NCBI GenBank assembly: GCA_031274715.1
Contig: JAISPT010000040.1
Coordinates: forward strand, 1 to 56,427
Source of the DNA: Azonexus sp.
GTDB taxonomy: Bacteria > Pseudomonadota > Gammaproteobacteria > Burkholderiales > Rhodocyclaceae
DNA: 56,427 nt
Direction of reading: 5' to 3'
Shown piece by piece: positions 28,055 through 36,992 of the stretch (position 1 is its first letter; each line of letters starts with the position of its first letter). A program made the position numbers and the translations under genes. The notes beneath the pieces were generated by a model. The model saw only the letters and a program-made list of their open reading frames with translations, searched no databases and was not told the DNA's origin.

Positions 28055-28996
28055 TCAAATTACGAAACTCAGGGTTAACAGCAAGGCGAAGACGAGTTGC
28101 AGACCGGCCGTCGCGGCAAGGATGCCGTTGAAGGCCGGACCCGGCGTTTCGCGGCGGAAACGATCGATCAGGCGTAATGCCAGCGGCAGCGATAGCAAGG
28201 GCAGCAGCGCTGGCCAGCCGAGGCCAGCGAGCAGCGGCAGCAGGGCATAGGGGGCGAGCATTTCCACCGTGTACAACCAGCGCGTGGCTGGCTGGCCGAG
28301 GCGGACGGCCAGCGTGTTCTTGCCGTTGGCGGCGTCACCGTCACGGTCGCGATAATTGTTGACGGTGATTACCGCTGCCGCGTGCAGGCCGACCAGCGCC
28401 GCGGCGATCAGGGCCATTGTGCTCAGGCCCAGGGTTTGCAGGTAGTAGCTGCCGCCGACGGCGATCAGGCCGAAGAAGACGAAGACGAAGAACTCACCGA
28501 GCGGCCCGTAGGCGATCGGTCGGGGGCCGCCGGTATAGGCCCAGCCGGCAGCCAGTGAGCCGAGACCGATGGCGACGATTGGCCAGCCACCACGGCCGAC
28601 CAGGTAAATGCCGCACAGGAAGGCCAGGGCGAAGGCCAGCCAGGCGCCGGCCTGCACCGTGCGCGGGCTGAGCCAGCCTTCAGCACTGGCGCGGCGCGGG
28701 CCGATCCGCTGTGGTGTGTCGGTGCCACGCAGAAAATCGCCGACATCGTTGAACAGATTGGTGCCGATCTGGATCAGGGCGGCACCGAGCGCCGCGGCCA
28801 GCAGCGGTAGCCAGAGCAGGCTGCCCTGCTCGTGCCAGGCGACGGCGCTGCCGACTGCCACCGGCGACAGGGAGACGCTCAGGGTTTTCGGGCGGCAGGC
28901 GAGGAACCAGGCGGTGCTGTGCTTCATGCGGACGGCACGACGGACGGAAAGAAGCGATGGTTGCGCCGTGGCGGCGGTATTGTCCTTGGCACGCAT
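28055..28996 (-). CDS. MenA-like UbiA-superfamily prenyltransferase
   Basis: Membrane prenyltransferase with about eight hydrophobic helices. The first Asp-rich motif is NLFNDVGDFLRGTD followed by RIGPRR, the second NNYRDRDGDAANGKNTLAVRLG; this arrangement is that of MenA (1,4-dihydroxy-2-naphthoate prenyltransferase) rather than UbiA. With the ATG at 28996 it overlaps the ubiH stop and is 313 aa; ATG 28927 gives 290 aa starting at the conserved MKHSTAWFLACRPKT and is a fair alternative. No other menaquinone genes are in the window, so the substrate is uncertain. Confidence 0.85.
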   Translation of the reverse strand: MRAKDNTAATAQPSLLSVRRAVRMKHSTAWFLACRPKTLSVSLSPVAVGSAVAWHEQGSLLWLPLLAAALGAALIQIGTNLFNDVGDFLRGTDTPQRIGPRRASAEGWLSPRTVQAGAWLAFALAFLCGIYLVGRGGWPIVAIGLGSLAAGWAYTGGPRPIAYGPLGEFFVFVFFGLIAVGGSYYLQTLGLSTMALIAAALVGLHAAAVITVNNYRDRDGDAANGKNTLAVRLGQPATRWLYTVEMLAPYALLPLLAGLGWPALLPLLSLPLALRLIDRFRRETPGPAFNGILAATAGLQLVFALLLTLSFVI

Positions 28997-30138
28997 CAAG
29001 GCCACGCGCGAGCGCCCCAGATCATGCGCTTGGCGACGAAATGGCGGGCCGCCGGGCACAGGTCGAGGGCCAGTAGGCCGAGGCCACGGGCCAGCTTGAG
29101 CGGTGGGAAGTTGTTGGAGAAAGTCTTGACGACGGTGTCGGTGAACAGGGCGCCGGCGCGGCGGTCGAGTTGGCGGCCGGCGGCATAGCGACGCAGGCTG
29201 GCTGGGTCGAGGCCGTCGGCGAGAAGCGTTTCCGCCAGTTGCCAGGCGTCGCGCAAGCCGAGGTTGAAACCCTGGCCGGATACCGGGTGCAAGGTCTGAG
29301 CGGTGTTGCCGATCCAGATTTCGCGGCCCTGGACCAGCATCTCGCGTAGGCGCAGGGCCAGCGCGAAGCGGTGGCGCGGACCGGGCTTGGAAAAACTCAG
29401 ATGGCGGCCGAACTGGGCCCGCAAGGCGGCGGCGAAGGCTGCGTCGTCGAGGGCCATGACGGCATCGGCCTTGGCCGGTGGCAGTGTGAACACTACCGAA
29501 TATTCGTTGCCGAGCGGCAGCAGTGCCAGCGGGCCGTCGGGCGTGAAGCGTTCCCAAGCGCGCCGGCCATGGCCCGGCGTCGGTGTTACCTCGCAGATTA
29601 CCGCGTGCTGGGCATAGTCGTGGACGGTGACGCCTGACTCATCGGTCGGTGTGCCCTCGGCATGGACCAACAGCTTGCAGCGGACAGTATGGGCCTGACC
29701 GGCGTGGCGCAGCGTGACAGTGATGCCGTCGTCGTCCGGAGCGATAGCGAGAATTTCCGCTTCGTTGAGCAGGGCGCCGGCTTGCAGGTTGGCGGCCAAC
29801 GCAGCGGCCAGGTCGCGGTAGCGGAGCACGTAGCCGAGCGCCGGCAGGCCGAGATCGGCGCGGTCGATCAGGGTACGGCCGAAACCGTCCTGCTGCGAAA
29901 TGTGGATAGTCTCGATCGGTGTTGCGGCGCGGACCGGCCAACTGCCAATCTGCTCCAGTAACTGGCGGGCGCCGTGTGCCAGCGCCAGTGCCCGCGGATC
30001 GGCCTGCAAGGCTTGTTGCGGTCGCCGGTCAAGGAGCAGCGAGGACTGGCCGCCAGCGGCCAGCGCCAGGTGCAGCGTCATGCCGACCGGGCCGGCGCCG
30101 ACAATCAGGATGTCGACGTTTTCTGCCGTTTCAGTCAT
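28996..30138 (-). CDS. ubiH: UbiH/UbiF/VisC-family FAD monooxygenase
   Basis: Ring hydroxylase of ubiquinone synthesis, 380 aa. The FAD-binding GAGPVG is near residue 15, and the UbiH signature GNTAQTLHPVSGQGFNLGLRDA is in the C-terminal third. The family contains UbiH, UbiF, UbiI and others with differing ring positions; UbiH is the best guess by this signature and by linkage to pepP, as in E. coli. The start ATG at 30138 overlaps the pepP stop by 8 bases. Confidence 0.9.
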   Translation of the reverse strand: MTETAENVDILIVGAGPVGMTLHLALAAGGQSSLLLDRRPQQALQADPRALALAHGARQLLEQIGSWPVRAATPIETIHISQQDGFGRTLIDRADLGLPALGYVLRYRDLAAALAANLQAGALLNEAEILAIAPDDDGITVTLRHAGQAHTVRCKLLVHAEGTPTDESGVTVHDYAQHAVICEVTPTPGHGRRAWERFTPDGPLALLPLGNEYSVVFTLPPAKADAVMALDDAAFAAALRAQFGRHLSFSKPGPRHRFALALRLREMLVQGREIWIGNTAQTLHPVSGQGFNLGLRDAWQLAETLLADGLDPASLRRYAAGRQLDRRAGALFTDTVVKTFSNNFPPLKLARGLGLLALDLCPAARHFVAKRMIWGARAWP

Positions 30139-31429
30139 GACGCATGACCTCCTCGATCTCCGCCACCGTTTTCGGAGCGGTGGTGTAAACGGCACAGCCA
30201 TCGGCGGTGACGCGTACATCGTCCTCGATTCGGATGCCGATGCCGGCCAGCGCCGGCGGGACATCGGCGGCTGGGCGGATGTACAGACCGGGCTCGACGG
30301 TCAGGGTCATGCCCAGTTGCAGCATGGTCCACTGCTCGCCGACCTTGTAGTCGCCGGCGTCGTGCACGTCCAGACCGAGCCAGTGGCCGGTGCGGTGTAT
30401 ATAAAAGCGGCGGTAATCGCCCTTTTCGATCAGGTTATCGAGATCGCCTTGGAGCAACTTCAGGTCGATCAGCCCTTGCGTCAGTACGCGCACGGCAGCA
30501 TCGTGCGCCGCCATGAAGTGACGGCCGGGGGCGATGGCAGCGAAAGCCGCCTGTTGTGCCGCCAGCACGATTTCGTAGATGGTTCGCTGGGCAGCGTTGA
30601 AACGGCCATTGACCGGAAAGCTGCGGGTGATGTCGGCGGCGTAGCCGTCGACTTCGCAGCCGGCGTCGATCAGTACCAGGGTGTTGTCGTTGAGTACCTT
30701 GTCGTTGGCGACGTAATGCAGCACACAGGCGTTGGCACCGCCGGCGACGATCGGTGTATAGGCGTGGCCAGTGGCGCCACGGCGGCGGAATTCGTAGCTC
30801 AGCTCGGCTTCCAGCTCGTACTCGGCCATGCCGGGACGGCAGGCGCGCATGGCGCGGGCGTGGCCGGCGCTGGCGATGTCGGCGGCACGCTGCTGGATCG
30901 CCGCTTCGGCGTCATCCTTGATCAGGCGCATGGCGTCCAGTTCAGCGCGCAGGTCGTGGATGGCGCGCGGCGCCCGCTTGCCGGCCCGGGCCTGGGCGCG
31001 TACGGCATTGAGCGCGGCGGCAATGCGCGCATCCCAGGCGGCATCGTGGCCGACGGCATGCCACAGCGCGTCGCGGTCGGCTAGCAGTTCGGGGAGCTTC
31101 TTGTCGAACTGCTCGATCGGGTAGGCGGCAGCGAAGCCGAAGGCGCTTTTCGCCGCCTTGGGGCCGTGCCGGTAGCCGTCCCAGGTCTCGCGCTCCTCGT
31201 GTTTCTCGCGGCAGAACAGGATCGCCTTCGGCTTCTTGCCACCGACCAGCACGAGTACTGCTTCCGGCTCGGGAAAACCTGTGAGGTACCAGAAATAACT
31301 GTCGAAACGGTAGGGATAGTGGGCATCGCGGTTGCGGATGAGCTCCGGTGCCGTTGGGATGATAGCGACGCCGTTGCCGATGGCTTGTAGCAGGCGTTTG
31401 CGGCGGGCGATGAAGGGGGCGTGGCTCAT
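30131..31429 (-). CDS. pepP: Xaa-Pro aminopeptidase
   Basis: M24 metallopeptidase of 432 aa that removes N-terminal residues preceding proline. The N-terminal AMP_N domain has FDSYFWYLTGFPEPEAV. The two-metal ligands are visible as IDAGCEVDGYAADITRSF (two Asp), TGHWLGLDVHD (His), TVEPGLY (Glu) and GIRIEDDV (Glu). It overlaps murU upstream by four bases and ubiH downstream by eight; pepP-ubiH is a conserved pair. Confidence 0.96.
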   Translation of the reverse strand: MSHAPFIARRKRLLQAIGNGVAIIPTAPELIRNRDAHYPYRFDSYFWYLTGFPEPEAVLVLVGGKKPKAILFCREKHEERETWDGYRHGPKAAKSAFGFAAAYPIEQFDKKLPELLADRDALWHAVGHDAAWDARIAAALNAVRAQARAGKRAPRAIHDLRAELDAMRLIKDDAEAAIQQRAADIASAGHARAMRACRPGMAEYELEAELSYEFRRRGATGHAYTPIVAGGANACVLHYVANDKVLNDNTLVLIDAGCEVDGYAADITRSFPVNGRFNAAQRTIYEIVLAAQQAAFAAIAPGRHFMAAHDAAVRVLTQGLIDLKLLQGDLDNLIEKGDYRRFYIHRTGHWLGLDVHDAGDYKVGEQWTMLQLGMTLTVEPGLYIRPAADVPPALAGIGIRIEDDVRVTADGCAVYTTAPKTVAEIEEVMRHD

Positions 31430-32103
31430 GCGGCTTTCAGTTCCTGATCCAGTTCGGCCAGACGCTCTGGCGTTCCCACGTCGACCCAGCGGCCGGCGAA
31501 GCGTTCCCCACTCAGTGTTCCGGTAGCAATGGCGGCATCGAGTAGGGGGCGCAATTTCATCGGCTGGCCGACCGGGACGGAACGGAAGAAGTCGGGCGAG
31601 AAAATACCGATGCCGGCGTAGGTGAGCGTTTGTTCGCCTTGGGCATAAACGATGCGGTCGCCGTCGAGACTGAAGTCGCCACCGGCGTGGTGGGCCGGGT
31701 TGGCAACCAGGACGAGATGGGCATGGCCGGGCGCGACGGGGAGCGCGGAAAAATCACCGAAATCGGCAGTGCAATACACATCGCCATTGACCACCAGGAA
31801 AGGCGCGTCGTCGAGCAGCGGCAACGCCTGGGCGATGCCGCCGGCGGTTTCCAGCGCGCCCGGCGGTTCGGGCGAGTAGCAAATAGTGAGTCCCCACTTC
31901 GACCCATCACCTAGTGCCTGCTCGATCTGCTCGCCGAGATGGGCGTGATTGATGATGACGTCGCGGAACCCCGCGGCTGCTAGCCGTTCCAGGTGCCAGA
32001 CGATGAGCGGCTTACCGCCGGCCGGCAGCAGCGGTTTGGGCGTGTGGTCGGTCAGTGGCCGCAAGCGTTCGCCGCGGCCGGCGGCGAGGATCATCGCCTT
32101 CAT
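31426..32103 (-). CDS. murU: N-acetylmuramate alpha-1-phosphate uridylyltransferase
   Basis: Nucleotidyltransferase of 225 aa with the sugar-nucleotide motif LAAGRGERLRPLTDHTPKPLLPAGGKP at its start and NGDVYC for the metal site. In Pseudomonas, MurU makes UDP-MurNAc from MurNAc-1-phosphate in a cell-wall recycling route that bypasses fosfomycin-sensitive synthesis. Its partner kinase AmgK is encoded directly upstream (stop and start abut). The pair next to lptD is the same arrangement as in Pseudomonas. Confidence 0.92.
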   Translation of the reverse strand: MKAMILAAGRGERLRPLTDHTPKPLLPAGGKPLIVWHLERLAAAGFRDVIINHAHLGEQIEQALGDGSKWGLTICYSPEPPGALETAGGIAQALPLLDDAPFLVVNGDVYCTADFGDFSALPVAPGHAHLVLVANPAHHAGGDFSLDGDRIVYAQGEQTLTYAGIGIFSPDFFRSVPVGQPMKLRPLLDAAIATGTLSGERFAGRWVDVGTPERLAELDQELKAA

Positions 32104-33138
32104 TTATTTGTGGCGATAGCCGATCTGCTCGGTTTTCCCGTCGAGCTTGTCGAGCAGGTTCAGCAGTGGTTTCAGTTGTACGTAGCGGCTGGCGGTTTTC
32201 TTGGCGTAGGTCATGAAGCGGGGCAGGTCGGCAATGTATTTGTCCTTGCCGTCGCGGTATTTCAGGCGGCAGAAGATGCCGAGTACCTTGAGGTGGCGCT
32301 GTAGGCCCATTAGTTCGTACTCGCGCCAGAAGGCGCCGAAATCATCGTGTACCGGCAGGCCGGCGGCGCGGGCTTTTTCCCAGTAGCGGACGACCCAGTC
32401 GATTTCCTGTTCTTCCTCCCAGGAGATGAAGGCGTCGCGGAACAGTGAGACGAGGTCGTAGGTAATCGGGCCGTAAACGGCGTCCTGGAAGTCGATGATG
32501 CCCGGCGTTAGGCGCTCGGCGCTTTCGACAACCATCAGGTTGCGCGGCATGAAGTCGCGGTGCACGAACACTTTCGGTTGACCGAGCGCGGCGTTGATCA
32601 GGAATTTGAAGGTACGGTCGAGTTTCAGCTTTTCGTCGTTGTCGAGTTGCAGGCCCAGGTGGCGGTCGATGAACCATTCCGGGAACAGGTCCAGTTCGCG
32701 GCGCAGCAGGGAAGCGTCGTAAGGCGGCAGGGTGGCGGCGACGGACGATAATTGCCATTTGACCAGGGCGTCGAGGACCGGCCGGATCAGCATGTCGGCC
32801 AGCGACGGATCGGCGTTCAGTGCGTCGAGGTAGCCGATGCGACCAAGGTCGGTGAGCACCAGGAAACCGTTTTCCAGATCCTGGTCGAGCACGCGCGGGG
32901 CGGCGAGATCGGCCTTGGCCAAGAGGCCGGCGACCTGGATGAAAGGGCGGCAGTTTTCCTGGTCGGGCGGCGCATCCATCAGGATGCGCGTTACGCCGTC
33001 CGGCCAGGTCAGGCGAAAGTAGCGGCGGAAGCTGGCGTCGGCCGAGGCTGGGGCGATGCTGACGGCCTGGTTAGGGAAGCGACTGGCGACCCAGCTGGTA
33101 ACAAGTTGATCGCGCGGCATCTGGCGAGGAGGGTTCAT
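32104..33138 (-). CDS. amgK: N-acetylmuramate/N-acetylglucosamine anomeric kinase
   Basis: Aminoglycoside-phosphotransferase-fold sugar kinase of 344 aa. It shows SADASFRRYFRL, the catalytic loop VHRDFMPRNLMV and the metal-binding IIDFQDAVYGP. AmgK phosphorylates MurNAc or GlcNAc at the anomeric carbon to feed MurU. ATG 33138 is used; MPRDQL at 33120 is an alternative. It heads a five-gene minus-strand run amgK-murU-pepP-ubiH-menA-like and diverges from lptD. Confidence 0.92.
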   Translation of the reverse strand: MNPPRQMPRDQLVTSWVASRFPNQAVSIAPASADASFRRYFRLTWPDGVTRILMDAPPDQENCRPFIQVAGLLAKADLAAPRVLDQDLENGFLVLTDLGRIGYLDALNADPSLADMLIRPVLDALVKWQLSSVAATLPPYDASLLRRELDLFPEWFIDRHLGLQLDNDEKLKLDRTFKFLINAALGQPKVFVHRDFMPRNLMVVESAERLTPGIIDFQDAVYGPITYDLVSLFRDAFISWEEEQEIDWVVRYWEKARAAGLPVHDDFGAFWREYELMGLQRHLKVLGIFCRLKYRDGKDKYIADLPRFMTYAKKTASRYVQLKPLLNLLDKLDGKTEQIGYRHK

Positions 33139-33160
33139 TGTAAAATGACCAGATTTTAAC
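33139..33160. promoter_or_regulatory. Divergent promoter region between amgK and lptD
   Basis: An inverted repeat TAAAAT (33141-33146) and ATTTTA (33153-33158) gives a -10-like TAAAAT on each strand. The minus-strand copy would start amgK mRNA only a few bases before its ATG. No clear -35 boxes are seen. Confidence 0.3.
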
Positions 33161-33207
33161 ACTCGGGCACCCGCCGTTCCGGTTCTGGCCCGCCGTTGAT
33201 TGCCTCG

Positions 33208-35679
33208 ATGCCCGGCTTTTCCCGACGTCCGCTTGCTGTTTGCATCTGCTGCCTGTTCGCCGGCTTGCCGGCGGCCCGTGCTGCCGATGATGATGCACCG
33301 TTGCGTCTGCGCCAGGAGCGTCGTTTCAATGTCATGGCTGGCAAGGGCGCGCAGCCTGCCGCGATCGGTGTCGGCTTGGCGAAACCGGCCAACGAGGATG
33401 ACCGGCATCCGCTGTTCCTGATCGCCGACCACATGGACGGTCAGGATAGCCAGGATGGCCAGGTGGCCGTGGCTGAGGGCAATGTCGAATTGCGCCGGGC
33501 CGGATTGCTGCTGTTTGCCGACCGCGTGGTCTACAGGGTGCTCGACGACGAGGTGGAGGCCAGCGGCAATGTCCGCCTGATGGAGGATGGCGCAGTCATG
33601 GAGACGCCCTGGCTGCGCCTGCGTATGGCCGACTATATCGGCCATACCGAGCAGGTCGACTACAACTTCATCCGCCAGGTCAAGAGCGAGTTTTATCGTG
33701 ACAAGGACACTGCCGTCACGGTCGCCATCAATAATGCCTCGTCGTCCGGCGCTCCGATGATGCTGAATGTGCCGAACACCTATGGTCTACCGACCGTGGC
33801 GCCGGTGCTCCGCCCGTCGGAGGCGAGCGGCCGCGCCGAGCGGCTCGATTTCGCAGGCAAGAATCAATTCCGCTTTACCCGCGCGACCTATTCGACCTGC
33901 AAACCGGGACAGGACGACTGGCGCCTGCAGGCCGAAACGATGCATCTTGACTATGATCGAGAAGTCGGCGATGTGCGCAATGCCACCCTGTGGTTCCAGG
34001 AAGTACCGATCTTCTACCTGCCGACGGGCTCCTTCTCGCTGAATGGGCGGCGCGAGTCGGGATTCCTCCATCCGACGCTGGTGGCTTCGTCGAAAAATGG
34101 CCTGGATGTGAGTATTCCGTATTACTGGAACATCGCGCCCAACTACGATGCGACGATACAGCCGCGCTATATGGCCAAGCGCGGTCTGCAACTGGGCGTC
34201 GAGGCGCGCTATCTCGGCTTTAATTATTCCGGCATGACGCAAGCCGAATATATGGCCAGGGACCAGCAGAGCGGGGAACGGCGCTACGCTTACCATGTGC
34301 AGCACCAGCACAATCTGGGGCGCGGTGTCAGTGCGGTGGTGAACTGGCAGGGGGTATCCGATGATCTTTACTGGGAAGACATGTCGTCGCGGCTGTTGAG
34401 AACCGCGCAAACCCAGTTGTTGCGTCAGGCAGTCTTGGGCTATGCCCCGACTTCCTGGTTGACCACCTCGGTCGAGGTCTTGCGCTACCAGACCCTGCAA
34501 CCCGACCCGCAAACACCGATCGGCCGCCCCTATTTCCTGGAGCCGCGCATCAATTTCAATATCTACAAGCCGAACCTGCTCAACACCGATACGATGATGA
34601 CCGGCCAGTATACGCGTTTCACCCATACTGATACGGTCCATTATCCGAACGGCGAGCGGCTGGTGATGTACCCGCAGATTTCTTTGCCGATCGTCCATCC
34701 GGCCTTCCAGATCACGCCCAAGTTCGGTGTGCACATGACCCGCTACCAGATGGACCAGGCGTTGGCCGACGGCCGTACTAGCGTGACCCGGACCTTGCCG
34801 ACCTTCACGCTGGATTCCACGGTGGTGTTCGAGCGCGAGACCCGTTTGCTGGGCAGCAACTATATCCAGACCCTGGAACCGCGCTTGTACTACGTCTATA
34901 TTCCCTACCGCGACCAGGGCAAGCTGCCGTTGTTCGACACGGGTTTGGCCGATTTCGACTTCGCCCAGATATTCGCGGAGAACCGCTACAGCGGCTTCGA
35001 CCGGGTCAACGACGCCAACCAGTTAACGGCCGCCCTGACCTCCCGCCTGCTTGATCCAACAACCGGGACCGAGCGCTTCAAGGCGATGATCGGCCAGCGC
35101 TATTATTTCGAGTCGCAGCGCGTCTCGCTTCCCGGCGAAACGACTCGCCAGGATCGTTTCTCTAACCTGGTTGCGGCAGTCAGCGGCATCGTGCTGCCGA
35201 AAACTTATGCCGATGCCGCCTGGGAATACAACTACAATGCTGGCACCAGCGAACGTATTTCGCTCGGCGCCCGTTATCACCCTGATTTCGGCAAGGTGCT
35301 GAGCGCCAGCTATCGTTTCACCCGCGATCCATTGAACGACCAGAAGCCGCTGGTCAGGCAGATCGATATCGGCGGTCAGTGGCCCATCACCTCGCGCTGG
35401 TATGCAGTCGGACGCTACAATTACTCGTTGCGCGATTCGCAGTTGCTGGAAGCCATCGGCGGTGTTGAGTACAACGCCGGTTGCTGGTCGCTACGTGTCG
35501 TCGGCCAGCGTCTGGCGGCCTTGTCCAGCGCGCCCAATACCTCGCTGTTCATACAGCTTGAACTCAACGATTTCGCTAGCATCGGCTCCAATCCGCTCAG
35601 CCTGTTGCGTCGCAGCATTGCCGGCTACGGCAAGACCAACGAGCTGCCCACTGGCAGTAGCCAGAATTCCTTCCAGTGA
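33208..35679 (+). CDS. lptD: LPS-assembly outer-membrane protein LptD
   Basis: Outer-membrane translocon that, with LptE, inserts lipopolysaccharide in the outer leaflet. The 823-aa protein has a signal peptide (1-25, cleavage after AARA), the N-terminal OstA-type beta-jellyroll with VVYRVLDDEVEASGNVRL, then a long beta-barrel. A Cys in TYSTCKPGQDDW and one near the C-terminus in NAGCWSLRV match the long-range disulfide of the family, but only one Cys of the E. coli C-terminal pair is present. ATG 33208 is chosen over a TTG 12 bases upstream. It starts the lptD-surA-pdxA-rsmA operon. Confidence 0.96.
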   Translation: MPGFSRRPLAVCICCLFAGLPAARAADDDAPLRLRQERRFNVMAGKGAQPAAIGVGLAKPANEDDRHPLFLIADHMDGQDSQDGQVAVAEGNVELRRAGLLLFADRVVYRVLDDEVEASGNVRLMEDGAVMETPWLRLRMADYIGHTEQVDYNFIRQVKSEFYRDKDTAVTVAINNASSSGAPMMLNVPNTYGLPTVAPVLRPSEASGRAERLDFAGKNQFRFTRATYSTCKPGQDDWRLQAETMHLDYDREVGDVRNATLWFQEVPIFYLPTGSFSLNGRRESGFLHPTLVASSKNGLDVSIPYYWNIAPNYDATIQPRYMAKRGLQLGVEARYLGFNYSGMTQAEYMARDQQSGERRYAYHVQHQHNLGRGVSAVVNWQGVSDDLYWEDMSSRLLRTAQTQLLRQAVLGYAPTSWLTTSVEVLRYQTLQPDPQTPIGRPYFLEPRINFNIYKPNLLNTDTMMTGQYTRFTHTDTVHYPNGERLVMYPQISLPIVHPAFQITPKFGVHMTRYQMDQALADGRTSVTRTLPTFTLDSTVVFERETRLLGSNYIQTLEPRLYYVYIPYRDQGKLPLFDTGLADFDFAQIFAENRYSGFDRVNDANQLTAALTSRLLDPTTGTERFKAMIGQRYYFESQRVSLPGETTRQDRFSNLVAAVSGIVLPKTYADAAWEYNYNAGTSERISLGARYHPDFGKVLSASYRFTRDPLNDQKPLVRQIDIGGQWPITSRWYAVGRYNYSLRDSQLLEAIGGVEYNAGCWSLRVVGQRLAALSSAPNTSLFIQLELNDFASIGSNPLSLLRRSIAGYGKTNELPTGSSQNSFQ

Positions 35680-35684
35680 CCATC

Positions 35685-36992
35685 ATGACCCAACTCGTTC
35701 ATCGCCTGCTCGCCCTGCTCAGTTTTCTCGGTCTGTTCACCGCCGCGTCAGTTCCGGCTGCCGCCGTCGAGCCGACCGAGGTCGACTACATCGTCGCCGT
35801 CGTCGATGCCGAAGTGATCACCCGCCACGAACTGGACAGCCGGTTGGAAGCGGCGCTGAGCCAGTTGCGCCGCCAGGGTACGCCGTTGCCGCCACAGGCC
35901 CAGTTGGAGCGTCAGATGCTCGAGCGCCTGATCATGGAGCGGGTGCAACTGCAGTATGCCCGCGACACCGGGTTGAAACCGGACGATACCCAACTGGAAC
36001 AGGCCATCGGCCGTATCGCCGTCAACAACAACATGACCCTGGCTCAGTTCCGCCAGGCGTTGGAGGCGGACGGCATCGAGTTCGCCAAATTCCGCGAGGA
36101 AATTCGCAACGAGATGACCATGGTTCGCTTGCGTGAGCGCGAGGTGGACAGCAAGCTGATCATTTCCGACGGGGAGATCGACAACTACTTGGCCAACCAG
36201 GCGGCCAGCGGCAGCAACGAGGAATACCAGTTGGCACACATCCTGCTGCGGGCGCCCGAGTCGGCTAGTCCAGAACAGTTGCAGAGGCTGCGCCAGCGTG
36301 GCGAGGAGGCGCTGCAGCGGGCGCAGCTCGGCGAGAATTTTGCCGAGTTGAGCGCAACCTTCTCCGATGCTCCCGATGCCCTGCAGGGGGGCTCCCTCGG
36401 CTGGCGTTCCCGCGACCGCCTGCCGACGCTCTATGCCGAGGCCGTCACCAGCCTGCAGCCGGGGCAGGTCAGCGGGCTGTTGCGCTCGTCGGCTGGTTTC
36501 CACATCATCAAGCTGCTCGACAAGCGCGGCGGCGATGCCCCGGCCTCGGTGCAACAGACGCATGCCCGGCATATTCTGGTGCGGGTCAATGAAGTGCAGT
36601 CGGAAGCCGATGCCCGGCATAAGCTGGAAATTGTCCGCGAGCGCATCATTAACGGTGTTGATTTCGCCGAGCAGGCGCGGCTGTATTCGCAGGATGGTTC
36701 GGCGGCCAAAGGCGGCGACCTCGGTTGGCTGAATCCGGGCGACACCGTGCCGGAATTCGAGCGGGCGATGAATGCGCTGCAGCCGGGCGAACTGAGTCCG
36801 GTCATCCAGTCGCCGTTCGGCCTGCACTTGATTCAGGTGCAGGAGCGCCGCGAGCGCGACGTCTCGGTCGAGCGCCAGCGTATGCTTGCCCGTCAGGCGT
36901 TGCGCGAGCGCAAGCTCGACGATGCCTACCAGGACTGGTTGCGCCAGTTGCGTGACCAAGCCTACGTTGAGAACCGCCTCGACGAACAATGA
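35685..36992 (+). CDS. surA: Periplasmic chaperone/peptidyl-prolyl isomerase SurA
   Basis: Helps outer-membrane proteins including LptD to fold. After a signal peptide (about 1-27) come the SurA N-domain, two parvulin domains (about 190-290 and 300-400; each with the family GGSLGW/GGDLGW word) and a C-terminal helix. The length, 435 aa, is normal. ATG 35685 is taken; a GTG at 35676 that overlaps the lptD stop would add three residues. The stop overlaps pdxA by four bases. Confidence 0.95.
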   Translation: MTQLVHRLLALLSFLGLFTAASVPAAAVEPTEVDYIVAVVDAEVITRHELDSRLEAALSQLRRQGTPLPPQAQLERQMLERLIMERVQLQYARDTGLKPDDTQLEQAIGRIAVNNNMTLAQFRQALEADGIEFAKFREEIRNEMTMVRLREREVDSKLIISDGEIDNYLANQAASGSNEEYQLAHILLRAPESASPEQLQRLRQRGEEALQRAQLGENFAELSATFSDAPDALQGGSLGWRSRDRLPTLYAEAVTSLQPGQVSGLLRSSAGFHIIKLLDKRGGDAPASVQQTHARHILVRVNEVQSEADARHKLEIVRERIINGVDFAEQARLYSQDGSAAKGGDLGWLNPGDTVPEFERAMNALQPGELSPVIQSPFGLHLIQVQERRERDVSVERQRMLARQALRERKLDDAYQDWLRQLRDQAYVENRLDEQ

